In this document: positions 28,772-37,573 of the stretch, piece by piece
Layout: every line of letters begins with the position of its first letter
How positions within the stretch are numbered: position 1 is the stretch's first letter
Notes under the pieces: generated by a model
Told to the model about the DNA's origin: nothing
Databases searched by the model: none
The model's input: the letters and a program-made list of their open reading frames with translations, nothing else
NCBI RefSeq assembly: GCF_900313065.1
Contig: NZ_OMPU01000013.1
Location: 62,001-126,000 of the forward strand
Direction of reading: 5' to 3'
Source: Kiloniella sp. EL199
Lineage (GTDB): Bacteria > Pseudomonadota > Alphaproteobacteria > Kiloniellales > Kiloniellaceae
DNA length: 64,000 bases
Translations under genes and position numbers: made by a program

Positions 28772-29395
28772 TTAAGACAGAGCCTGCACAATCAATGACA
28801 AAGATATTGTCCACATAACAACACCAATAAAACTATCAAGAATGCGCCAAGCTACTGGTCGCTTAAACAACGGGGCCAACCATTGCGCCCCCAAACTCAG
28901 CGAAAAAAACCAAAAAAACGAAGAAACGACAGCACCTAAACCAAACCATATTCTGGTCTCCGCAGGATATTGACCGCCAATAGATCCAAGCAAGATCACA
29001 GTGTCCAGATAAATATGTGGGTTAAGTAAACTAACAGCCAGAGTAGTTAATACCGCTTTAATAAGCGTATCAGGCCCCCGGTCCTGTTCAGCGGTTAGAA
29101 CATCAGGGTTTAAAGCTGATCTGAACGCTTTCAATCCATATACAAAAAGAAAAAGGGCTCCGCCCCAAACAGCAAAATCAAGTAGCAATGGGTTTGAAGT
29201 AATCAATACCCCCATACCAGCGACACCAATGGTTATTAGTAATGCATCAATAAAACTGCAGAGAAATGCAATAAGATATTGATTATTACGACGAAGTCCC
29301 TGGGTAAGAACAAAGGCATTCTGCGCCCCAATGGCGATAATCAATCCAGCACCAATGCCCATTCCTTTTAAAAAGGGTGCAGCAATCCCAAACAT
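28772..29395 (-). CDS. LysE/ArgO family amino-acid exporter
   Basis: This 207-residue inner-membrane exporter of basic amino acids has about six hydrophobic segments. The family opening GMGIGAGLIIAIGAQNAFVLTQGLRR and the LNPHIYLDTVILLGS motif are diagnostic of LysE/ArgO. The matching regulator ArgP is encoded nearby at 30367-31263, with a glutathione transferase gene in between. Export of arginine or lysine to prevent toxic accumulation, for example during peptide feeding, is the likely job. A strong hairpin lies in its leader at 29416-29454. Confidence 0.93.
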   Translation of the reverse strand: MFGIAAPFLKGMGIGAGLIIAIGAQNAFVLTQGLRRNNQYLIAFLCSFIDALLITIGVAGMGVLITSNPLLLDFAVWGGALFLFVYGLKAFRSALNPDVLTAEQDRGPDTLIKAVLTTLAVSLLNPHIYLDTVILLGSIGGQYPAETRIWFGLGAVVSSFFWFFSLSLGAQWLAPLFKRPVAWRILDSFIGVVMWTISLSLIVQALS

Positions 29396-29415
29396 TAACT
29401 CATTCCTGTTAAATC

Positions 29416-29454
29416 AATTGAAGCCACTGAGTTCTGATCTCAGTAGCTTCAATT
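29416..29454 (-). other. Strong hairpin upstream of lysE
   Basis: Two 16-bp arms (AATTGAAGCCACTGAG and CTCAGTAGCTTCAATT) pair with one mismatch, a G-U when transcribed in one direction, around a 7-base loop. It lies 21 bases before the LysE-type start and 60 bases after the GST stop. It could terminate GST transcription or be a regulatory leader of the exporter. Confidence 0.55.
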
Positions 29455-29513
29455 TAAACAATCACAGAAAACAAGTAACCCTAATAATATTCATGATACA
29501 TAAGTATATCTAA

Positions 29514-30161
29514 TTATGCTTCATCTTCCTCCACAATCCAGGGTTCTGCCTTTCCCGCTTCTTCCCATTCCAGCCAGGCAGGGAGCGCTGTCATTGCAGA
29601 GGAATATTGTTGGACAACGGAATCATCACTTAACTGATACTTGGTAATACGGTTTACAACCGGGGCAAACATTGCATCGGCAATACAAAATTCCCCAAAC
29701 AGGAAAGGACCGCCGGACTTTGCTAGACAATCGCGCCAAATCTCAATAATCCGCCGCACATCTTTATGTACGCTATCTGAAACATTAATGGCCTCTTCTT
29801 TACGGCGCATGTTCATCGGGCACTCTGCTCTTAAAGACATAAACCCACCGTGCATCTCATTCGAAATAGACCGGGCTATGGCTCGATCAGACTGTTCAAC
29901 AGGCCACAAGTCGGCATCAGGGAACTTATCTGCTAGATATTCGAGTATCGCCAGAGATTCCCAAACTGTCAGTTCACCATCCTTTAAAACAGGCACTTTC
30001 TTGGTCGGTGAGAACTCTGCAAAATGCTTGTGCCCTGTCGCTTCGTCAAATTGAGAAAAAACCTCTTCAAACTCAATTCCCTTCACTTTCAGAGCGATCC
30101 AAGGACGCAAGGACCAGGACGAATAGTTTTTATTGGCAATGATCAGCTGTAATTCTGACAT
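29514..30161 (-). CDS. Glutathione S-transferase family protein
   Basis: This 215-residue protein has a thioredoxin-fold N-terminal domain starting LQLIIANKNYSSWSLRPWIALKVKGI. Ser residues at the active-site position (NYSSWSLRP) and the cis-Pro segment KKVPVLKDGELTVWESLAILEYL bind glutathione. An all-helical C-terminal domain follows. The subgroup resembles bacterial GSTs of unknown substrate. It sits between argP and the LysE exporter on the exporter's strand. The functional link to them is unclear. Confidence 0.88.
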   Translation of the reverse strand: MSELQLIIANKNYSSWSLRPWIALKVKGIEFEEVFSQFDEATGHKHFAEFSPTKKVPVLKDGELTVWESLAILEYLADKFPDADLWPVEQSDRAIARSISNEMHGGFMSLRAECPMNMRRKEEAINVSDSVHKDVRRIIEIWRDCLAKSGGPFLFGEFCIADAMFAPVVNRITKYQLSDDSVVQQYSSAMTALPAWLEWEEAGKAEPWIVEEDEA

Positions 30162-30366
30162 ACGACTTCTCCAGACGAACCTTAAAGGAAGAAAATAAAA
30201 TGATTCAGCACACTATGATCAACTAATATCTTTCTCGCCACCCACAACACAGCGATTGGCAAGACTTGCCCGGATTTTGTCATTTTTGAACAGATCTTTT
30301 CAGAGAACAATGAAAGCGCTTATACTAAATCTTATGAAATAAAATAAATATTAGCAGTGCTTATTC

Positions 30367-31263
30367 ATGTTTGATTACAGACAGCTTGCCACCCTCAACG
30401 CCATTCTAGAAGAAGGCAGTTTTGAAAAGGCAGCCCAGAAGCTCTTTATTACCCAGTCTGCAGTCTCACAGAGATTGCGACAACTCGAAGACAGTCTTGG
30501 GCAAACACTTGTTGTTCGTGGCACACTGTTAACCGCAACAACATCCGGCCAACGCCTGATAAAACACTACAAACAGGTAAGCCTGTTAGAGAATGAGTTG
30601 GATGAAGATTTAAAGAATCAGAATAACGAAGGTTTTACCAATCTCACCATCGGCCTGAACGCAGATTCCATTGGCACCTGGTTTTTTGGGGCAATTAAAA
30701 AGTTTGCAGAAACGAATAAAATACTGCTGGAACTCAAAGTTGATGATCAGGAACAAACCCACCACCTTTTACGAACCGGAGAAGTTCTTGGGTGTATCAG
30801 CGACAGTCCGCGTGCCGTTCAGGGCTGTCGATGTATCCCCTTGGGGCAGATGATTTATCAGCCTTTGGCCTCACCTGACTTTGTAAAGAAATACGCACCA
30901 ACAGGCCTGACAAAAGACAATGCCGCAAGCATTCCCGTTGCCGTCTTTAATCGCAAAGACCCACTCCAACATCGTTATCTGGAACAAAAGTTCGGCATCA
31001 CAGACTTCCCGCACCACCTTATTCCAGCCTGTGATGGCTTTGTTGATGCGCTGCTCAAAGGCTTGGCCTATGGCCTTATCCCCAACCAGCAGGGGCAACC
31101 CTATATAGATAGCGGAGATTTGGTTTCTATAGATCCTGATTACAAAATCCCTGTGCCTCTTTACTGGCATATCTGGAATCTACATACCGACATGATGAAG
31201 GGATTGACAAAAGCATTGGTTTCAGAAGCAAAGCGTGTACTTATACCTCTTCCTGATTGTTAA
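30367..31263 (+). CDS. argP: ArgP/LysG-type LysR regulator
   Basis: This 298-residue LysR-family activator has an N-terminal winged HTH (residues 1-60: FDYRQLATLNAILEEGSF, KLFITQSAVSQRLRQLED) and a periplasmic-binding-protein-like effector domain. ArgP activates the arginine/lysine exporter gene in response to these amino acids. Here the exporter lies about 1 kb upstream on the opposite strand, with a GST gene between them. The segment SDSPRAVQGCRCIPLGQMIYQPLASPDF, read in two parts, is typical of the ArgP/IciA group. Confidence 0.9.
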   Translation: MFDYRQLATLNAILEEGSFEKAAQKLFITQSAVSQRLRQLEDSLGQTLVVRGTLLTATTSGQRLIKHYKQVSLLENELDEDLKNQNNEGFTNLTIGLNADSIGTWFFGAIKKFAETNKILLELKVDDQEQTHHLLRTGEVLGCISDSPRAVQGCRCIPLGQMIYQPLASPDFVKKYAPTGLTKDNAASIPVAVFNRKDPLQHRYLEQKFGITDFPHHLIPACDGFVDALLKGLAYGLIPNQQGQPYIDSGDLVSIDPDYKIPVPLYWHIWNLHTDMMKGLTKALVSEAKRVLIPLPDC

Positions 31264-31320
31264 TCTCTTTAAATCAGTAACCAGTCTTTGTGTGATAGCC
31301 CTATCAGAGAAAAACTTAAA

Positions 31321-32154
31321 ATGACGTCCAAAGAACAAAACAAACAAGTAATGTTAAGTCGAAAGTTTTATACCGAAGCAAACCGTATTTCCTGGAACGA
31401 AGCCGCACCACGGCACGAAGAGAGAAATCAACAAACGCTATTACAAGACGTCATGCATAGCGATTTCAACGCCTTGGAGCCTGAACTTAGAGAAACATTA
31501 AATCGCCTCGATCTTCAGGGGAAACGTGTTGCCCAGGTTTGTTGCAACAACGCAAAAGACTTGCTGTCAGTTATTAAAATGGGGGCCAGCTACGGCCTGG
31601 GTGTTGATGCCGCTTCAGCCTTTATCGATCAAGGCAATGAATTGATCAAAGCCACGCACTATCAAGACAGAATGGAATTACTTGTCAGTGATGTCTATGA
31701 CATTCCAGATCAGTTCAAAGAACAGTTTGATGTTGTTCTGACCACCGTTGGCGTCATGAGCTGGATGCCTGATCTCTCTGCATTTTTTAAAGTCATTCAT
31801 AGCTTGATCAAACCCGGTGGATACTACGTTGCCGAAGAAATGCATCCCGTATTGCTTATGTACGAAACAGATGGGAAAGGCGTTTCAAGACCACTCTATT
31901 CCTATTTCAAGCAGGACCCCTGGAAAGATACCGACGGGCTGGATTATTTTGGACACGTCGAATACGAATCAAGTCCAAGCTACAGCTTTCAACACAAGAT
32001 GGATGATATTCTCATGGCCGGGATCAATCTGGATATGGACTTGAAATATATTCGGGAAATTGATCGGGATATTTCCAATTTTTGCATGGATCTGGAGCAT
32101 CAGGAAGCAAAACCACCCTTGGGCTTCAATATGATCATGCAAAAACAGAAATAA
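31321..32154 (+). CDS. Class I SAM-dependent methyltransferase
   Basis: This is a 277-residue methyltransferase of unknown substrate. The nucleotide-binding loop is degenerate: VAQVCCNNAKDLLSVIKMGA instead of a canonical GxGxG. It is followed by the acidic strand end GLGVDAAS, then DVVLTTVGVMSWMPDLSAFF and the post-loop LIKPGGYYVAEEMHPV. Start ATG 31321 is preferred over a TTG at 31288. It follows argP by 57 bases on the same strand. Confidence 0.8.
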   Translation: MTSKEQNKQVMLSRKFYTEANRISWNEAAPRHEERNQQTLLQDVMHSDFNALEPELRETLNRLDLQGKRVAQVCCNNAKDLLSVIKMGASYGLGVDAASAFIDQGNELIKATHYQDRMELLVSDVYDIPDQFKEQFDVVLTTVGVMSWMPDLSAFFKVIHSLIKPGGYYVAEEMHPVLLMYETDGKGVSRPLYSYFKQDPWKDTDGLDYFGHVEYESSPSYSFQHKMDDILMAGINLDMDLKYIREIDRDISNFCMDLEHQEAKPPLGFNMIMQKQK

Positions 32155-32181
32155 TCTTTGTTTTAACGCCTCGCCAAGAAA

Positions 32182-32222
32182 AGGTCCGCATCTGAAAAAA
32201 CCCGGACCTACGGGCCTTTTCT
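32182..32222. terminator. Possible terminator between the convergent methyltransferase gene and rlmN
   Basis: AGGTCCG (32182-32188) pairs with CGGACCT (32203-32209). A competing CCCG/CGGG hairpin with a six-T tail on the minus strand overlaps it. Both could terminate convergent transcription. The structure is imperfect. Confidence 0.4.
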
Positions 32223-32248
32223 TTGTTCAATTACTCTTCTTTATTCAA

Positions 32249-33469
32249 TTACTCTGCCGCGCAGGGCTTTTTTGTCTTGCGCTTACGCTCAGATTCAGAC
32301 TTTAGCTGACCACAAGCCGCAAGAATATCCTCACCCCTTGTCGTGCGGATCGGGGCCGACACACCCTTTTCAAAAAGATAATTCGAAAAACGACGGATCT
32401 GATTATTCGAAGAGCATTCAAAGAATGATCCCGGCCATGGGTTGAAAGGAATCAAATTAATCTTGGCCGGAATACCCTTGAGAATCTGAAGCAGTTTCTT
32501 TGCATCTTCCATAGAATCATTCACATCCTTGAGCATGACATACTCAAAAGTAATACGACGGGAATTGCTGACCCCCGGATATTCACGGCAAGCATCCAGC
32601 AAGTCTTTCAGTGGATACTTATTGTTAATTGGCATGATTTTGCTTCTGGTTTCATCGTCAACCGCATGAAGTGAAATCGCAAGGTTCACGCCAAGATCAA
32701 CACCACAACGACGGATCTCGGGCACAACACCCGATGTCGAAAGCGTAATACGTCGTCTGGAAATGGTCAGGCCTTCCCCATCCATGACAATATTCAAAGC
32801 CGCTTTCACATTCTCATAGTTATAAAGTGGTTCCCCCATTCCCATCATGACAATGTTTGTCACTCGACGCCCAGGTGCAGAGCTTGGCCACTCTGCCATG
32901 GCGTCTCTGGCATGAATAATCTGGGAAACAATTTCATTAGGGGACAAATTACGAACAAGCGGCTGCGTCCCTGTATGACAGAATTTGCAGGTCAGAGTGC
33001 ACCCAACCTGTGAGGATACACAGAGCGTTCCACGATCATCTTCAGGAATAAAAACAGTCTCAACTTCATTTCCATCGGGAAAACGAAGGAGCCACTTGCG
33101 CGTCCCATCAACCGAGATCAGGTCTTCAACAATCTCTGGTCGCCCGACGACATATCCGGCTTCCAGCTTTTCTCGAAAGGGTTTGCCCAAAGACGTCATT
33201 TCTTCAAAGGACGCAGCCCCGCGATTATAAATCCACTGCCACAGCTGTTTAGCACGAAACTTCGCTTCACCAAGACCAAGTACCTCTGCTTCCAGCTCTT
33301 CACGGGACAACCCAACCAGAATTTTCCGGCCATCAACTGAATGCGACGCAGGTGGTGCAAAAGCTTTCGCATGCCCTCGAGAGCCAGCATTACTGCCCTG
33401 CACATTCTTATCTTGCGCTTGGGCAGTACTTTCTGCCGTGGTTTCTGTGATTTTCGGTGCTGTGGTCAT
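32249..33469 (-). CDS. rlmN: 23S rRNA (A2503-C2)/tRNA (A37-C2) methyltransferase
   Basis: RlmN is a radical-SAM enzyme methylating C2 of adenosine 2503 in 23S rRNA and A37 of some tRNAs. It has the CX3CX2C cluster motif in [41 protein letters not shown] and the C-terminal catalytic Cys in [11 protein letters not shown]. The 406-residue protein has a polar N-terminal extension of about 45 residues, common in Alphaproteobacteria. A perfect 7-bp hairpin (GCAGATA/TATCTGC) lies at 33488-33504 in its leader. Confidence 0.96.
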   Translation of the reverse strand: MTTAPKITETTAESTAQAQDKNVQGSNAGSRGHAKAFAPPASHSVDGRKILVGLSREELEAEVLGLGEAKFRAKQLWQWIYNRGAASFEEMTSLGKPFREKLEAGYVVGRPEIVEDLISVDGTRKWLLRFPDGNEVETVFIPEDDRGTLCVSSQVGCTLTCKFCHTGTQPLVRNLSPNEIVSQIIHARDAMAEWPSSAPGRRVTNIVMMGMGEPLYNYENVKAALNIVMDGEGLTISRRRITLSTSGVVPEIRRCGVDLGVNLAISLHAVDDETRSKIMPINNKYPLKDLLDACREYPGVSNSRRITFEYVMLKDVNDSMEDAKKLLQILKGIPAKINLIPFNPWPGSFFECSSNNQIRRFSNYLFEKGVSAPIRTTRGEDILAACGQLKSESERKRKTKKPCAAE

Positions 33470-33715
33470 AGCTCATCAATCCTTATGGCAGATATTTTAT
33501 CTGCAATTGAGGCTTAAATAAAGCGAGTCACTTCCGGGTTCAAGCGGATTCGCTTTGCAGTAACCGCATAACAGCCGCTTGCATTAGTTTAACGAAACCC
33601 AAAAGTCCTGATGACTATGAAGATATCAGATAACTTTATCAGCTATAAGTGACTGCTTTATCTCGATTAAACCAGCCACACAAAAAGTATCCCCAAGATT
33701 AAAATATTAAAGATA

Positions 33716-34261
33716 CTATTTTTTACCGCACGCCTGATTAATAGCACGATAAGCTGCTGAAAAACCACTTAAAGAATAGGTGTCTTTGGTTTTTGTACCA
33801 CGGCCAGAAACACCGCGAACAATAAGCTTCGATCCTTTGATCATCGCTTTGATAACCTTCTGGTCATCTTCCTGGTTATAGGCCCAGGCACTGTCACCAG
33901 CAGTGAAGAATTTATAGCTGCTTTTACCAACGCTAAGGGTTGCCTCAGAATCCGGACGATAGCTGTAGCCAGTCTGGATAGAAATTTCATCCCAGCGTTT
34001 TTCGCCAACCCTGTGGGATACAACCAGATAGATATCGCCACGCTTTTTGTACTTACCTTCAGCCTTCTTGGGAACCGAGTTCATAAAACACACTTTATGA
34101 CCATTTTCGGTATAGCTGTAAGAAGTCCAATCCTTGTGTTGCCCGATAGCTTTAATTCCTTGAGCGGAACTTGTCTTCGCGGTTAACGCGGATAAACCAA
34201 AGGAAACAGATACCATAAGAGCCATAGGAATGGCGGATTTCATCGACAATAGCTTGCTCAT
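33716..34261 (-). CDS. Invasion-associated locus B (IalB) family exported protein
   Basis: This 181-residue protein has a signal peptide ending near SALTAKTSSAQG and an IalB-type beta-rich domain. Visible are HKDWTSYSYTENGHKVCFMNSVPKK, a pair of cysteines (NGHKVC and INQACGKK) likely disulfide-bonded, and KAMIKGSKLIVRGVSGRGTKT. IalB proteins were named from Bartonella but are widespread in free-living Alphaproteobacteria with unknown function. The ATG at 34261, preceded by GGGAAG, is preferred to an upstream start at 34315. Confidence 0.85.
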   Translation of the reverse strand: MSKLLSMKSAIPMALMVSVSFGLSALTAKTSSAQGIKAIGQHKDWTSYSYTENGHKVCFMNSVPKKAEGKYKKRGDIYLVVSHRVGEKRWDEISIQTGYSYRPDSEATLSVGKSSYKFFTAGDSAWAYNQEDDQKVIKAMIKGSKLIVRGVSGRGTKTKDTYSLSGFSAAYRAINQACGKK

Positions 34262-34368
34262 TATCTTCCCAGTTATACTAATACTCTGCGCGGTAACTTT
34301 CTTATTTCTCACCACTAGACCATAAAATAGGTAATTCTAAGGCAGGTCTTTTAATTTCGTCCAGACGC

Positions 34369-34917
34369 TTAATCTTTTTTTGTTCGAATGATCTGAACAC
34401 CTTGAATATGCTTGGGCAAGGGAACCGCCTCGGCCCGCGGATTTACGGGGCGTCCCGGAAATCTACCCATAGAAATCAATCTATCATAAAGCACAATTGC
34501 ACCCGCAACACCAACATTCACACAGAACTTCATTGGAATCTTCACAATAAAGTCACAGCGTTCCTGCATTTCCGGTGACAAAGAACCCTTTTCAGGCCCC
34601 AATACATATGCCGCCTGCATGGGGTGACGGAAACTTGGAAGTTCAATTGATTCATCTGTAAGTTCAACCCCAACCAGCTGGACACCTTTTGGCAGTACCA
34701 TTTCTTCTACACTGTCAAAGTTATAAAGCGGTAATGTCTTTGCCGCATCTGATGTATCTGATTGTTTGACCTGTTTTGCATCGTAATGTGGCGCAACAGT
34801 AAAAAAGAAACTTGCCCCAAAGCTATGTGCCGAACGAAGCAGATTCCCCAGGTTCATGGGTTTGCTGCCGCCCTCGACCCCCATGCCAAAAAATCCTCTC
34901 ATGGTTCTCTCTGCCAT
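34369..34917 (-). CDS. SpoU/TrmH-family RNA methyltransferase
   Basis: This 182-residue SPOUT-fold RNA 2'-O-methyltransferase has motif 1 NLGNLLRSAHSFGASFFFTV, motif 2 AAYVLGPEKGSLSPEMQE and motif 3 IPMKFCVNVGVAGAIVLYDRL, which together form the knotted SAM site. The target nucleotide, in tRNA or rRNA, cannot be told from sequence. It lacks the extra N-terminal domain of TrmH-RlmB proteins. It is upstream of ialB on the minus strand and divergent from the asparaginase gene. Confidence 0.88.
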   Translation of the reverse strand: MAERTMRGFFGMGVEGGSKPMNLGNLLRSAHSFGASFFFTVAPHYDAKQVKQSDTSDAAKTLPLYNFDSVEEMVLPKGVQLVGVELTDESIELPSFRHPMQAAYVLGPEKGSLSPEMQERCDFIVKIPMKFCVNVGVAGAIVLYDRLISMGRFPGRPVNPRAEAVPLPKHIQGVQIIRTKKD

Positions 34918-35063
34918 AGTCTTAATTCAGGTCCTTCTTAAGCCTGTTAATTTTCATTACTTTGCGCCTATAATGCCAGCACAAAAATCAGTGGGTATTT
35001 GAGCCCCGCGTTTCAGAGCACTTCTGAATTGAGCCTCATGTTCTTAACATTAAGAGTTTTCTA

Positions 35064-36116
35064 GTGTCGGATTTAACAAAAAACAACAACTCATCTTCAA
35101 ATGAGAGTCAAAATAACCCGATTATGGTCGAAGTGACCCGGGGGGATATGGTCGAAAGCATTCATCGCGCGTCCTATGCGGTTGTCGATACAGATGGAAA
35201 GGTTGTTTTATCTGGTGGTAATTATGAAAAAGTAACCTATGGACGTTCGGCTATTAAATGTATGCAGGCTTTACCTCTTGTTGAAAGCGGTGCTGCAGAT
35301 GCTTTTAATCTGACTGACGCTGAGATATCCATTGCTTGTGCCAGTCACGACGGGCAACCTGAACACGTTGCGACCGTCAAGAAGTGGTTGGATAAAATTG
35401 GCTGTACAGAAGAAGATCTGGAATGCGGATCTCACCTTCCGTATCACGTTCCTTCAATGGTTGAGCTGTTAAAAAGTGGAGGTTCTGAATCACCTCTGCA
35501 CAATAACTGTTCCGGTAAACACACTGGCTTTCTGACAGTCTGTAAGCAGCTTGGATATAATCTCAAAGGCTATGTGAAATATGAGCACCCGCTGCAACAA
35601 AATATCCTTGGCGCAATGGAAACCATGTGTGGCATGGATCTTGGCGATGCACCACGCGGTGTAGATGGTTGTGGCATACCCGTTATTGGTGCCCCTCTTG
35701 CGAACATTGCTCTGGCGATGGCACGTTTTGCAGATCCTTCGGATCAACCAGAAGCTCGTCAGGAAGCTTGCCGGCGTATTAACAAAGCAATCACGGCAGA
35801 ACCTTTTATGATTGCCGGATCAGATCGCTTCTGCACAAAAATTGTCGAAGCTACCAAAGGACGTGCCTTGATCAAAACCGGGGCCGAAGGTGTTTACACA
35901 GGCATCATTCCGGAACTTGGTTTAGGCATAGCGCTAAAAGCTGATGACGGAGTTACCCGCTCGGCTGAAACTGTAGTCGGCATGATTTTAAAACACCTGA
36001 AGATCATAAACGATGCCACAGCACAGGCGATGAAAGACGTACTGGAACCTCCTTTGTTTAACCGTGCAGGCATACAGGTTGGTCAGGTTCGTGCGGCCCG
36101 AAACGTTCGCTTCTAA
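35064..36116 (+). CDS. Asparaginase (Rhizobium etli-type, Asparaginase_II family)
   Basis: This 350-residue enzyme is predicted to hydrolyse asparagine to aspartate and ammonia. It belongs to the serine-type family typified by R. etli AnsA, not the E. coli type. Visible are MVEVTRGDMVESIHRASYAVVD, the RSAIKCMQALPLVESGA motif, SIACASHDGQPEH and NNCSGKHTGFLTVCK (catalytic Ser-Lys region). Start is GTG at 35064. An N-terminal stretch of about 20 residues is Asn/Ser-rich and probably disordered. No signal peptide is seen. Confidence 0.9.
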   Translation: MSDLTKNNNSSSNESQNNPIMVEVTRGDMVESIHRASYAVVDTDGKVVLSGGNYEKVTYGRSAIKCMQALPLVESGAADAFNLTDAEISIACASHDGQPEHVATVKKWLDKIGCTEEDLECGSHLPYHVPSMVELLKSGGSESPLHNNCSGKHTGFLTVCKQLGYNLKGYVKYEHPLQQNILGAMETMCGMDLGDAPRGVDGCGIPVIGAPLANIALAMARFADPSDQPEARQEACRRINKAITAEPFMIAGSDRFCTKIVEATKGRALIKTGAEGVYTGIIPELGLGIALKADDGVTRSAETVVGMILKHLKIINDATAQAMKDVLEPPLFNRAGIQVGQVRAARNVRF

Positions 36117-36235
36117 AAAGCCTCCTCTCAAGTTATTTTCTATTAGAAAGGTTTTTTTAGGCCCATCACTACAAACACGACTATTTATAAATCTGACACA
36201 CACACTAACCTTCCAAAGGAATCGGTTTAACCACG

Positions 36236-37492
36236 ATGACCGTTCAGCCAGAAGTACAAGATCAATACGAAGCCTATCCTTATCCGTCCAGAAATCCTAC
36301 GGATGAACATAAACGCTTGATCACAGGTTCGCCGAGTAATCTCGCAGAACTCAACCACTACCTTTTTGCTGGCAAAAGAGATTTTTCCAAGTCCTTTCGT
36401 GCTTTGGTTGCGGGAGGTGGTACAGGTGATGCAACGATCATGCTGGCACAGCAGCTTGCCAATGCATCAAAGGATGGTAAAGGCCAAGCGGGGCAAGTTA
36501 CCTACCTTGATCTTTCGTCAGCATCACGAGCGATTGTCGAAGCCAGAGCAAAAGCACGCGATCTAAATAACATCACTTTCCTGAGTGGATCATTACTCGA
36601 TTTACCAAGCCTTGGTTTGGAGCCTTTTGACTACATAGACTGCTGCGGCGTGCTGCATCACCTCACCTCTCCTGAACAAGGGTTAGAAGCTCTGGCTTCT
36701 GTTCTTAAGGAAGACGGCGGTATGGGGATAATGGTTTATGGGCAATACGGGCGTGAAGGCGTCTACCCAATGCAGGATCTTCTTCGAAGTCTGGGAAAAG
36801 AGTGTTCGAGTCTCGCAGAAAAGGTAAAACTGGCCCGTCGCCTTTTGGAGAAACTCCCCCCAACCAACAGCTTTAACCGCAACCCCTTTGTCATTGATCA
36901 CAAAGCGAGTGATGCAGAGCTTGTCGACCTGCTTTTGCATAGCTGTGACAGAGCCTACACTGTTCCACAGGTTGCCGATCTTGTCGCGTCATCAGGGTTA
37001 GAGCTTACGGCTTTTGTTGAACCAATTCGCTACAAAATAGATACTTATGTAAAAGACGCCAAACTTCTTCAGCATGGACATGCATTAAACTCGATAGAAC
37101 AAGCCGCTGTCGCCGAAAAACTTGCCAGTAACATGAAGCTTCATGTGTTCTATCTGTCTCGCAAAAAAAATACCATTGCTGATTTATCACAAGCCGAAAA
37201 GGCAATCCCGGTCTTTCGCGAAATGCAGCCCGATGTCATTGCAGAAAGCCTGAAAAAAGTATCGACTCTTAAAAGCAACCTAGACGGCATTCCACTCAAT
37301 CTTCCTTTACCACGTCTTTCTGCTGCAATTGCCAAAAGATGTAATGGCCGCAATAACCTGTCAGAGATTTTTGCAGAACTAAAAGAGCTGGATGCACGAT
37401 TGGAATGGGATAAGTTCCTGCAACAGTTCAAGGAATTTTATATTGTGTTTAATGATCTGAACCATCTGCTACTCAGGTACGAAGACAATTAA
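36236..37492 (+). CDS. SAM methyltransferase with long C-terminal extension
   Basis: This 418-residue protein starts VQDQYEAYPYPSRNPTDE, a YPYP opening also seen in some peptide or lipid methyltransferases. It has the SAM loop ALVAGGGTGDATIMLAQQL at about 57-75 and DYIDCCGVLHHLTSPEQGL. After about residue 200 comes a second region of about 215 residues, ending with a winged-helix-like segment (RLSAAIAKRCNGRNNLSEIF). I do not recognise the substrate. It stands alone between asparaginase and an EamA transporter. Confidence 0.75.
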   Translation: MTVQPEVQDQYEAYPYPSRNPTDEHKRLITGSPSNLAELNHYLFAGKRDFSKSFRALVAGGGTGDATIMLAQQLANASKDGKGQAGQVTYLDLSSASRAIVEARAKARDLNNITFLSGSLLDLPSLGLEPFDYIDCCGVLHHLTSPEQGLEALASVLKEDGGMGIMVYGQYGREGVYPMQDLLRSLGKECSSLAEKVKLARRLLEKLPPTNSFNRNPFVIDHKASDAELVDLLLHSCDRAYTVPQVADLVASSGLELTAFVEPIRYKIDTYVKDAKLLQHGHALNSIEQAAVAEKLASNMKLHVFYLSRKKNTIADLSQAEKAIPVFREMQPDVIAESLKKVSTLKSNLDGIPLNLPLPRLSAAIAKRCNGRNNLSEIFAELKELDARLEWDKFLQQFKEFYIVFNDLNHLLLRYEDN

Positions 37493-37573
37493 AGTTATTT
37501 ACTTAAAACATGACAAGCTCTTTCGGGTGCAGTAGGCTTTAACTCCCCTCCAGCCGCTAAGGCATCTGAATTT

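Noticed and set aside
33520-33556. tRNA-like T-arm (GGTTCAA) between 7-bp arms AAAGCGA and TCGCTTT upstream of rlmN
   Set aside because: There is no D-arm, anticodon arm or proper acceptor spacing; the element is only about 37 bases. At most a chance hairpin or a very decayed remnant.
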